Below the pieces are notes generated by a model. The model made no database searches. It saw only the letters and a program-made list of their open reading frames with translations, and had not been told where the DNA came from. A stretch of 64,000 nucleotides of DNA, from assembly GCF_001411555.2 (NCBI RefSeq), contig NC_049911.1:36903340-36967339 (forward strand). Direction: 5' to 3'. This DNA comes from Juglans regia. Its lineage: Eukaryota > Streptophyta > Magnoliopsida > Fagales > Juglandaceae. Shown here in pieces: positions 45,101 through 55,505 of the stretch. Position 1 is the stretch's first letter. Each line of letters begins with the position of its first letter. Made by a program: the position numbers and the translations under genes.

Positions 45101-46945
45101 TATCTCTTGGACCTCTAATAAAAGAAGAAGGCAGAATTGTGCGTTTACCAACTTTAGAAGCATTGTTTTGTCCAATTGATAGACTGTCAACTATTCCTTG
45201 ATATACTTCAGATCGAATCTCTTGTTGCTTATTACGAAAATAATCCAATCTTGACGTCTCAATTTTTACGTACATATCAACAACAAACTGCTGCAGTAAA
45301 CGGCCCGAGAACAATAAAATAGATTTTGTATTTTTCCTAATTTGAAGTTTGTAACAATAGTACTCGCGGCATGAGACAACCTGTTGTTTTCTATTTTTTT
45401 TCAGCACTGTAAGATAATAAATTTAATAAATTAGAAATATAACATTATTATATTAGAACAATTAAAAGTTAAAAGAAGAATAATTATTTTAACCTTATTG
45501 TTCCTTTATAAGCAGTTGTTCTGCTGATACTGATTGTTGAGGGTCGACTGATGCTCTTGTTACTTGTTATGGTAGTCTTTCCCCTTTCTTTATTCTTAAT
45601 ATTCCTTGGTGCCAACCAGTATCACCAAAAGGAAATAACAATGGATATTGCAGTGGATCATAACAGCCAAAATAGTATTGGACTATATGACTTCCACCTG
45701 CATGATTGAATACCACAATATTTCGTCCTCTCAAATGTTCTGAATCATCATCTTCAATCCAAATGACTGCTACTTGAGAAGCTGACGGAATGTTAAAAAC
45801 ACGCTGATCTAAACCCACATCTGATCTAATATGAATTTTGTGATTTTTCAAATTGGGCAAATCTCCAAGAGTTCGAAAGAATGTTGAGTATGGATTAACA
45901 TGAAGAATATCCATAAGTTGGGCAACAGTTGATAAATCCAATCTTCCAATGTCATAAACACGATTGTCCAATTCATGTTCGGTATCATAAAAATATTGTT
46001 GTAGATATGAAGGATGTCCATTCAAAGGAACTAAGTCATTAATGTAATGATAAATTTGACCTTGAGTTAGAAATGTGTAAATACCTCTGTTCCTTCTACA
46101 CAAATCTCTATCAAATTTAACTCCAAATGATGTGAAAGCAAATTTGTTGTTGTATGTGCGAACATACGTAAGAAAGTTGATAGATTCAACTGTGTTAGAA
46201 GTAAACAAATGGTAAAGTTGTTCTGGAACATCATTTGTAGTTAAAGACATTGTTCCATCGGCACAACAAAAACCCTTCGTTTCATGTTGAAATCTTTTTA
46301 CTTCACAAAATCTACAGAGTGGTACTGATGGTAAGAAAGTTACCTCAAATGGCACTGTTTGTAATATTTTCCTATGACCAGCTGATTGTTTATGTTGATT
46401 TCCTATGGAGGAAAAATGAATCATAAAAATGAGGTAAATTCTTAAAGTTGCTATAGTTTCCAATAGTGGTATCATTGAATGAAGTTGTATATAAGAAAGG
46501 AAAAGAAGGAAAATAAATACGATTTAATTTTATACATCTTTCTTATCCCGAAAGAGAGATTTTGTTGACGTAATTTCAACTGTGTTTATTTCCTGATAGA
46601 GTACTCCAGAACTACCAATATTAGAACTATATTCAAATTGTTCAACGAAGGATATATCACTGGTTCCAGCTTCGGCACGAAAAGTGCGTTGTGTTTTTGT
46701 ACAATATGGCTTGACTTCTTCATTATTGTGTATGAATTCTATATGATCTCCCAATACATTTGTTTCATCGTGAACGATTGGTTGGGAGAAAAATTGTTCT
46801 TCATGTTGAGTAGTATCATTCGTAGAATTCCTTTGTTGCAGATATCTTTCTTTCTTTTTTTGTCGTATATGTTCTTTTTCTTCTAAAGAAAGAGCCTCAT
46901 ATAAATTGTTTATCTTAGGATGTTTTGCAGTACCTTGGAAATCAT
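42101..46945 (-). pseudogene. Helitron Rep-helicase (RepHel), disrupted
   Basis: Read leftwards, the gene has an N-terminal region (about 46530-46945), an intron, then the Helitron-like N domain from 46402 (YTFLTQGQIYHYI). The Rep nuclease follows, with the HUH motif in KRGLPHAHFLI (about 44840) and the tyrosine region KYLYKYIYKGHDR (about 44400). A PIF1-type helicase comes next, with Walker A GPGGTGKT, Walker B IWDEAPM and the C-terminal NKSQGQT (42217-43452). Four in-frame TAA codons (ending at 45567, 44739, 44337 and 43782) and two frameshifts (near 43485 and 42262) break it. After the last shift the conserved ending around LSRAK continues to about 42101. No functional enzyme can be expected from this copy. 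Confidence 0.88.
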
Positions 46946-48221
46946 TTTAAACAAGAATCGAAGTTATAAGAATATCAAAGAACTAATTAATCATATAATG
47001 ATAAATTTGTACTAATTTATTAATATAAGCTTACTACTTTTCATTTATACATCGAATGAAAGAATTCTTGTTGATAACTGGATAAAAGAGAAACTCATAA
47101 TGATGCAAATTCAAAAACTTTTTCAATCTAAGTATGTATTCCAACAGAATAAAACCACCTATTGAAAAAGATATATTTATAGCATCGTTGGTTACCTTGG
47201 TAGTCTTGAAAAAAGACTAAAAAATTCCAATCAACTCAGCAAATTTAACGAAGCTGTAAAAAATGGATAATGAAAATTAGAAATGAACCACCAATAGATA
47301 TAGAAATTATATAACTGTTATAGCATGAATTGCAGATGAAGAAAGTAGAAATAAAAAACTTACAATTGAATTAAATATTTAAACAAATAAAAGGAAACAA
47401 CAAATTTTGAAACTCATGAGAATGTTATATTTTGTTTGCAAGTTTTTATATATATTTCTTGTCTCAAGTTTTTATATATATAATAGTATTTTATGATTAT
47501 AAAAAGCAGAATAGTTAATTCAATGTGGTGTTTATGTTTTGAGTGCATGGATAGTTAAAAGCTAAAAACTGGCATATATATTATTTGAAATTTTGCGTAA
47601 TTAAATCAAGTTCGATGCTCTATAAGATCATGGTGTAATTTGAAAAGAGAAAGACATATATATTATGTGAGTTTTAGAGTAGATTACTAATTTAATTAAA
47701 TTAATGGTGTAACGTTGATTGAAGAGGAGAAAAATATAATTATATTAAGTAATGGCCGGGATTTGTAATCTGTACAGTGAGTTTTAAGTGGAAGACATTA
47801 ATACCACTACTATACTTATGCATGCAAATGGGGGGTACCATTATAAGAAGATAGGTTCCCTATGTTAATTTTTTTTTTTTTTAAAAAGGCCAGCTTTTTC
47901 GTTGACGTGCCCAAGAAAGTTTAGCAAATTTAGAGGTAGTACTAAAGGAAATACTAATATCCTTTCTCTACGAAGGTTTTTATGAGAATTCTTTGTTAAT
48001 GGATATAAAGCCATGCACTCATTGTTACAGATTAGAAATCTTAATCTCTCTCTCTCTCACAACTTATGTGAAGCATGTGTATGTTTTCTGAAAAAGAGGT
48101 GTGAAATGAAAAATAGTTGGTATGTTTAATTAGTTCCTTATTAATGTTTTTTATGGGGGAGGAATAACTTTTGTCTTGTAGAAGAAGGAGCATTTTTTCT
48201 TTTGAAAAAGAATGAAAAATT
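46946..48221. other. Helitron 5' region, non-coding
   Basis: AT-rich DNA between the start of the Rep-helicase remnant and the tandem repeat. No gene seen. A short (TC)n run lies at about 48042-48058. Confidence 0.5.
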
Positions 48222-49953
48222 GAATAAATTTATAAAATTAAATTTATTTTTAATTAAATTATATGATTATATTGATTGAATTAATTTAATTTTATATTTT
48301 GCAATAAGAATAAATTCTGAAGTTTTTAATTCAAATATAAATAGTAAAAGGAAAACAAATTGTTTAGTAGTAAAACAATAGCAGAAGAGGTATGATTACA
48401 AAATTATAATTTAAAAATATTTTAATTTTATAATAATTTTTATTCAACTGTTATGTTTCATTTTTTAAAATCTAATAATTATTTAATCGGAAACTACATC
48501 TCTATTATTTACAAACTTTATTATTAATATTCATAAAATTTTTATTTCATTTTGTTCTTGAAGCATATTTTAAAATATAAGTTTATGCACAATATTATTT
48601 TTATTGAATGTGTACTCTATTTTATCAAATTATTTAATTAAATTGTCGATTTTTAAAAGTTTCAATATTTTACTAATTGATTATGTATAATTATATGGGT
48701 AAAACTGTAAATATTGATGTAAGTATTTACATATAGAACTAAATTTGTCGGTAGAATTTTATGAGCAATTTTATAGCAATTTTTATATATATTTTTTAAA
48801 TTGAATAAATTTATAAAATTAAATTTATTTTTAATTAAATTATATGATTATATTGATTGATTGAATTAATTTAATTTTATATTTTGCAATAAGAATAAAT
48901 TCTGAAGTTTTTAATTCAAATATAAATAGTAAAAGGAAAACAAATTGTTTAATAGTAAAACAATAGCAGAAGAGGTATGATTACAAAATTATAATTTAAA
49001 AATATTTTAATTTTATAATAATTTTTATTCAACTGTTATGTTTCATTTTTTAAAATCTAATAATTATTTAACCGGAAACTACATCTCTATTATTTACAAA
49101 CTTTATTATTAATATTCATAAAATTTTTATTTCATTTTGTTCTTGAAGCATATTTTAAAATACAAGTTTATGCACAATATTATTTTTATTGAATGTGTAC
49201 TCTATTTTATCAAATTATGTAATTAAATTTTCGATTTTTAAAAATTTCAATATTTTACTAATTGATTATGTATAATTATATGGGTAAAATTGTAAATATT
49301 GATGTAAGTATTTACATATAGAACTAAATTTGTCGGTAGAATTTTATGAGCAAGTTTATAGCAATTTTTATATATATTTTTTAAATTGAATAAATTTATA
49401 AAATTAAATTTATTTTTAATTAAATTATATGATTATATTGATTGATTGAATTAATTTAATTTTATATTTTGCAATAAGAATAAATTCTGAAGTTTTTAAT
49501 TCAAATATAAATAGTAAAAGGAAAACAAATTGTTTAGTAGTAAAACAATAGCAGAAGAGGTATGATTACAAAATTATAATTTAAAAATATTTTAATTTTA
49601 TAATAATTTTTATTCAACTGTTATGTTTCATTTTTTAAAATCTAATAATTATTTAATCGGAAACTACATCTCTATTATTTACAAACTTTATTATTAATAT
49701 TCATAAAACTTTTATTTCATTTTGTTCTTGAAGCATATTTTAAAATACAAGTTTATGCACAATATTATTTTTATTGAATGTGTACTCTATTTTATCAAAT
49801 TATGTAATTAAAGTTTCGATTTTTAAAAATTTCAATATTTTACTAATTGATTATGTATAATTATATGGGTAAAACTGTAAATATTGATGTAAATATTTAC
49901 ATATAGAACTAAATTTGTCGGTAGAATTTTATGAGCAATTTTATAGCAATTTT
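48222..49953. repeat. Three-unit tandem repeat, ~583-bp period
   Basis: Units start at 48222, 48803 and 49388 with gaataaatttataaaattaa; the third ends near 49953. Unit lengths are 581, 585 and about 566 bp. The units differ by few substitutions and short indels (for example an extra 'ttga' in units 2 and 3). The sequence is very AT-rich and non-coding. It lies inside the Helitron 5' part. Confidence 0.92.
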
Positions 49954-50439
49954 AAATTTTTTTTTTCTATAAACATGCATATATAACTAATAAGATATAA
50001 CATTTAATTATGTCGGAATAACATTTAATTCGAAATTATAATTTAAAACAGCTCAAAGTTCATCCAGAATAAATATTGAATAAATGATATTAAATAATTG
50101 ACTTAAAAGATTCTAAAATAGAGAAGTAAAATGAATTATTTCAGTTATTAATTCACAGTATGAAACTAAAAAGTTAAAAGATCCATACTTTTGATATTTT
50201 TATGAGTAGCTAGTTGTTGGGATATTTTGTTTCCACTTTCAACTTCATGGAGCTCAACCTATATAAAAAATTCAACAATATAAAATTCTAGTAAGAACAA
50301 AAGTAGAGTTGTAAAGAAAAAAAAAAAATTTACTATTATTTAATATTTTCATATGGAAAATTGTAGAATAATAGAACATATAAATAGTTATTTAAGTGAT
50401 TTTATAGGAAAAATTTTTTATTCCTAAACTCTCTCTCTC

Positions 50440-50990
50440 TCCTAGGCGATTTGGGAGTGCGGCTCCTTCTCCTCCAGCGCAGCCCGGTGCCGCCGAGCGC
50501 CGGCCATGATCACCGCCAACACCGGCGTGTTCCCCTCACGCCGACGAGCATCCCTGGCACCACCAATGTTCCCCACGCGCAACCATGGATCTCCTCCGTG
50601 GAAAGAGAACCGAAATGGGTTTCTCCCATTTATGTGATTTTGCGCCGCCGTACGCAGCCACCGAAGGTCACGACCACCACCGAGGAATCCCCCTCAAGGC
50701 GGCGATCATCCCACCCACCTTCGAAGTCCGCCACGCGCAGCCCTCCGTCTCCCCCACGGAAACCGAACGGAAATGGGTTTCACCCATTTGTTTCATGTTA
50801 CGCCGCCGTACGTCGCCACCGAACCTCACGACCACCACCGAGGAGTCCCCCTCAAGGCGGCGACCATCGCACCCACCTTCGGAGTCCCCCACGCGCAGCC
50901 CTCCGTCTCCCCCACGCAAACGCACACGGAGAAACAGAAAACAAATATGCGAGAAACAGAAAATAGAAAAACAAGATGCAAAAGTTAGAG
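50440..50990. repeat. GC-rich island with ~158-bp tandem repeat
   Basis: A sharp GC-rich block in AT-rich DNA. A unit starting gaaccgaaatgggtttctcc (50607) recurs at 50765 as gaacggaaatgggtttcacc, with the shared order cgccgccgtacg, cacgaccaccaccgagga, cctcaaggcggcga, cacgcgcagccctccgtctc. Partial units lie on both sides. Each unit holds a hairpin (aaatgggt-ttc-acccattt in the second). Open frames exist in several phases but none resembles a known protein, so I do not call a gene. Confidence 0.75.
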
Positions 50991-51381
50991 GTGAAATTAG
51001 AATAGAACTACGTACTAACGGCGAGAAGAAATCTCAAAAGCATGGGAAATTTTTTTCTTCCTCGAGTTGAGTTTGAGAATTGTTCTGTAAATCTAAATTC
51101 TAAGTGTGTAGATCAGATATTTTATCTCTTATATGTAAAGATCAGATATTTTACATGTATCTGTTGAATGTAAGGATTAGATATTTTAAGTGTGTAAATA
51201 ATGTTAACCGAACGAAGAAGAAGACTAAAATTGGAACTGAATTTCAGAAGGCAACGAGAAAAAGTAACGAGAAAAAGAAAAGGGTGCTACTATTCACTAC
51301 TGTTCATCTTTATACATACTTTTAAGTATTAGCAAGATATATGTATATATAATATGGATTTGGAGACCAAATGACTATATA

Positions 51382-52691
51382 TATATGTATATAATATTGA
51401 TTTAGTTTCGTATTTGTGATAAGATTATAAAATAAAGCTATAATTACCTAAAAATTATATGGATATTTTTATCCTTTAACAATCTTCTTTAAATTTGAAA
51501 GTACGTTATGAATTATTTAAAAAAAATATGTTCGAGAAAAATTATCAAAATTATGTTTTATTAAAACCTATTTTTTAGCTTTTTTATATTTAAAAGTATT
51601 TTAATATATAACAACTAATGAAATATAATTTTATCATTAAAGAATTTTTAAGATTATTCAAACATTTTTTACCATCTTAACGCAACCCCAAATAGTCCCC
51701 TAGTCTTTAGAGCCCAGAGGAGTGATTTCGTTCTAATTGCCCCGACCTGGCACTTCTCCAAAGTTTTTTTTCTTTTCCTTTCTTTGTAATCAAATTGTCA
51801 AGGTTTAAAAAATAAAAAATTGTTATAGTTTTGGAGACAAGTCTTGAGTCCGAAATTTGAACATTAAAGGGACTTAATGCAAAGTATTAAATATACTTTA
51901 TATTAATTTTTTTTTTTTTTTTTTACAATTTGATAGATCATATTAAACTATATTAATGTAAAATTAATTCTCGCGCTTAAGATTTTTACGTGGACGAAAC
52001 ATTTATTATTTCCAAATGAGTACTGTACGTCTGGAGTCTTTTTTGGCATCTTAAAATTAGACCACATATTCCGTCATGGCTTGTTCTCCCTCTCTTTTCT
52101 TTTTATAAGCTGTTTTTCCTCACTCCTTAAATCTAAAGTAAGATCGATGCTCTTAACATGATTTAACGTAGTTTACATCAAGTGAATGTATACAAATCTG
52201 AAATCTCCGACAAAAAGTTTTCATTTTTTAATATATTAATCTCAAGAAAAAATTGGCTCTACTTTTAATTCATACGGCTAAATCAACTATGAATGATTTT
52301 GTTTGTTTTATCTAAACAATTTATTTATTTTTATCAACAATTTAATGGATGATCCAACACGTAAAATATTTAATTAAATAAATCGTAAAATGTAAAGTTA
52401 TAATTCAATCTCAGAACCTTTAACTCTGATACCATATGAAATCATCATTCACTTATTCTAAAAATTTAAACTTATAAGAAAATATTGTAGATTTTTTATT
52501 ATTTATTTTATATTTTAAGAGTAAAGATAAAAATATGTTGAAGAAAGACAAACAAATAAAATAGCTAGGTTCTGCAATACTTAATAATGTTCGAAAAATC
52601 GATGAAGACAACATGATAATTAACACTTAAAAATCATGTGTTAATCTCGATCTAGCCTAAAATAAAAGCTTTGAGTGGATAATTGCTATTT
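51382..52691. other. Spacer upstream of the sugar transporter
   Basis: AT-rich DNA with no supported gene; poly-T runs at about 51909-51925. It includes the distal promoter of the gene at 52955. Confidence 0.55.
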
Positions 52692-52803
52692 GGAAAAATA
52701 TTTGCATCTGCCCCACACCGACACACACTCAATTTATTGAGTGTAAAAAAAAAAAAAGTAATGTGAAGTGTGTGCCGGTGTGGGTAGATGCATAGCATTT
52801 CCC
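52692..52803. mobile_element. MULE-type MITE upstream of the sugar transporter
   Basis: 112 bp with long terminal inverted repeats (left ggaaaaatatttgcatctgc, right read back as gggaaatgctatgcatctac) and a perfect 9-bp target duplication ttgctattt at 52683-52691 and 52804-52812. Nine-bp duplications are typical of Mutator-like elements. It lies about 150 bp before the transporter start codon. It shares the GGAAAAT end with the element at 59626. Confidence 0.85.
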
Positions 52804-52893
52804 TTGCTATTTAGATCCAAGTAGCTATCCAAGAACTGTGATATTTTGTTTTGACTTCCTAGCACTGATAACAGTCAAACAAGACTGCTCTCT

Positions 52894-52900
52894 TTATATG
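52894..52900 (+). promoter_or_regulatory. Putative TATA box of the sugar transporter gene
   Basis: tttatatg at 52893-52900. A start site 25-35 bases downstream would fall near 52925, which leaves almost no leader for the ATG at 52925 and supports the ATG at 52955 as the start codon. Confidence 0.4.
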
Positions 52901-52954
52901 ATCCTATAACTATCGTACGTCTCTATGCACAGTGAACGAGCTTTGGAAGAAGAT

Positions 52955-54978
52955 ATGGCAGTTGGGTCAGCCATAACAAGCGAAGGCGGGCAATATAATG
53001 GCAAGATGACCCCCTTTGTCGTCCTTTCTTGCATGATTGCTGCCATGGGGGGCCTTATCTTTGGCTACGATATTGGAGTTTCAGGTACCTTCTTACTAAA
53101 TTTCTCACTTAAATATCCATGCTATTATTCTCCTATTTATAACAAATTGCATATGGTTGAAGATTATAATTTGTATGCTGTGTATATCTTCTAGTGAACT
53201 ATATATGGTATACGTACAAGTTTTGGTCAGGTTTATCTGGACGGATACGGATTTGGGTATTATCAAGTACCTGGATCCGTATCCAGGTCTACAGCCCTAG
53301 TAGGCTAGTATCATGAGGATCTTCTCTAGTGATGATCTCAACTTCAAATACGCCCGCACTAATTATTAATTGCTAATTTCGAGCACCATCAAACTTTTGC
53401 CAAATAAACTGCGCACCTATGAAGGTGGAGTGACATCTATGGAGCCTTTTCTCGAGAAGTTCTTCAGAGAGGTGTACACTAAGATGAGAGAAGACACCAG
53501 AATTAGCAACTACTGCAAATTTGATAGTCAGCTGCTGACCTCCTTCACATCCTCACTCTATATCGCTGGTCTCGTTGCTTCCTTGTTTGCCTCATCAGTC
53601 ACAAGAACATATGGGCGCAAGCCATCGATTCTGTTAGGAGGCGCTGCATTCCTTGCTGGTTCAGCCCTTGGTGGTGCAGCTTTTAATGTGTATATGCTTA
53701 TTTTTGGTCGCATATTGCTTGGAATCGGGGTTGGTTTTGCCAACCAGGTATAGTAAGTTACTTGTCTTTTCGTTTGTGCAACAACTTCTTGAGTACTTCC
53801 ATCTGTATGAAAAAAAAAAAAAAAATCCTTTATTTGGATTGTAGTCGAAATTATCTTCTAGAAAATATATGTAATTATAATATTTTTAATTTCTGCAGTC
53901 AGTCCCTTTGTATCTCTCAGAAATGGCACCACCAAACTGCAGAGGAGCAATGAACATTGGGTTCCAACTCTGCGCTGGCATAGGTGTCCTATCATCCAAC
54001 CTCATCAACTTTGGCACTGAGAAGATTAAAGGTGGTTGGGGTTGGCGAATCTCTCTAGCCATGGCCGCAGTCCCAGCCTCAATCCTCACACTAGGTGCAC
54101 TATTTCTTCCCGAGACACCCAACAGCCTAATCCAGAACAGCAACAACCACGAAAAGGCCAAACTAATGCTGCAACGTGTCAGAGGCACCAATGATGTCGA
54201 TGCAGAACTCGACGACCTCCTGAGAGCAAGTGCCATATCAAAGTCCATTAACCACCCATTCAAGAAAATCATACAGAGAAAGTATAGGCCCCAACTTGTG
54301 ATGGCAATTGCAATTCCATTTTTCCAACAAGTAACCGGCATAAACGTTATCTCCTTCTATGCTCCCGTACTATTTCGAACAATTGGACTAGGAGAAAGTG
54401 CGTCACTTCTGTCCTCGGCTATGATTATTGGGGTTGTGGGCACTGCCTCAACCTTCATATCTATGCTCATAGTGGACAAAGTTGGCCGAAGAGCTTTGTT
54501 CATGATTGGGGGTGTTCAGATGTTCCTCTCACAAATCATGGTTGGTGGCCTCATTGCAGCTCAGCTAGGAGATTATGGAGGGATGAGCAAAAGGTATGTA
54601 AGTTTGGTTATAGTTTTCGTATGTATTTATGTGGCCGGGTTTGCTTGGTCTTGGGGGCCGCTAGGATGGTTGGTTCCAAGCGAGATTTTCCCCTTGGAGA
54701 TTCGGTCTGTCGGGCAAAGTATTACAGTGGCAGTCAACTTTCTCTTCACTTTTATGGTTGCTCAAGCTTTTCTTACTATGCTTTGCCACTTCAAATCTGG
54801 CATTTTTTTCTTCTTTGGGGGATGGGTGGTAGTGATGTCAGTATTTGTGTATTTGTTGTTGCCGGAGACTAAGAATATGCCGATTGAGCATATGGATAGA
54901 GTGTGGAGGGAGCATTGGTTTTGGAAGAGAATTGTTGGGGAAGGGAATGAAGATAGAAAGAGGGAGATCATACAGTGA
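52955..54978 (+). CDS. Sugar transport protein, STP-type hexose/H+ symporter
   Basis: Plasma-membrane monosaccharide/proton symporter of the major facilitator superfamily. Three exons (52955-53084, 53425-53747, 53899-54978) join to 1,533 nt (510 aa), the usual STP length. Visible motifs: [18 protein letters not shown] in the first transmembrane region, [10 protein letters not shown] after helix 2, PETPNSLIQ before the central loop, [15 protein letters not shown] in helix 7, [24 protein letters not shown] and the C-terminal [12 protein letters not shown]. Twelve membrane segments are expected. The PETPNS form and overall order match the plant STP subfamily rather than vacuolar or polyol carriers. 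The ATG at 52955 is preferred to 52925 because of the TATA position. No disruption is seen; which STP member it is cannot be decided here. Confidence 0.93.
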
Positions 54979-55505
54979 CATGTTTGCTGGCCTCTTTGCA
55001 CTTGCAATAAACATCATTCAATATTTCATCAGGAAAGTTATTTGTGGTCTGAGAACATAGTAATCCTATTTTTGCTAGTTTACAAGCTTTACTGCAGTTT
55101 GATGCTAACTTGACTAATTATTTGTAAAATCAGTATTCACACATCTCTTGAGAATTTGACATGAAAATGCAATTAAGCCCAAGTCCGGACTTTTATGTCT
55201 GTGTTTTTAATTGGGTAAAATGAGTTCAAGCTTTAAACAATTCCTACCTCCAAATGTATTGGGCAGCCCATCGAACTCTGGGTACGTACTCATGGTTAAA
55301 AGGAAATCCTAGCATCCACGATGGGTCGAAAACATAAGCCTATTGCGGATCCAATCCTAGAATAACGACTGAACTTGTGTTTTGTGGGCATGAAAGTTGT
55401 AATGTCCGAGGCGTGAACCACAAATATAAAGATGGAGGCTCCAATTTTTCTTTTTCTTTTTTAATCTATTTTTCCAACCAAAACGAGATAAACACGAAGA
55501 TATTA
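54979..55505. other. 3' flank of the sugar transporter
   Basis: Presumed 3' untranslated region followed by spacer; no gene seen. It ends at the target duplication tatta of the next element. Confidence 0.5.

Larger units (their letters stand above)
39267..51366 (-). mobile_element. Large Helitron with Rep-helicase remnant and RPA gene
   Basis: The 3' end, on the minus strand, has a hairpin acgtgc-atc-gcacgt (39281-39295), then 10 bases, then CTAG followed by T; this is the canonical Helitron 3' terminus. Inside, all on the minus strand, lie a Rep-helicase pseudogene and an RPA70-like gene, the gene pair typical of plant Helitrons. The 5' end is less certain. I place it at 51366, where the minus strand starts TCTCC and where a 15-bp copy of the left flank begins. 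An alternative TC preceded by A lies at 51400. The ~4.4-kb 5' part contains a tandem repeat and a GC-rich island. The element is about 12.1 kb. Confidence 0.8.

Noticed and set aside
50451..51070. Proline/arginine-rich frames of 161-171 codons in the GC-rich island
   Set aside because: Open in several phases at once because of GC-rich repeats; no homology recognised and no splice partners.
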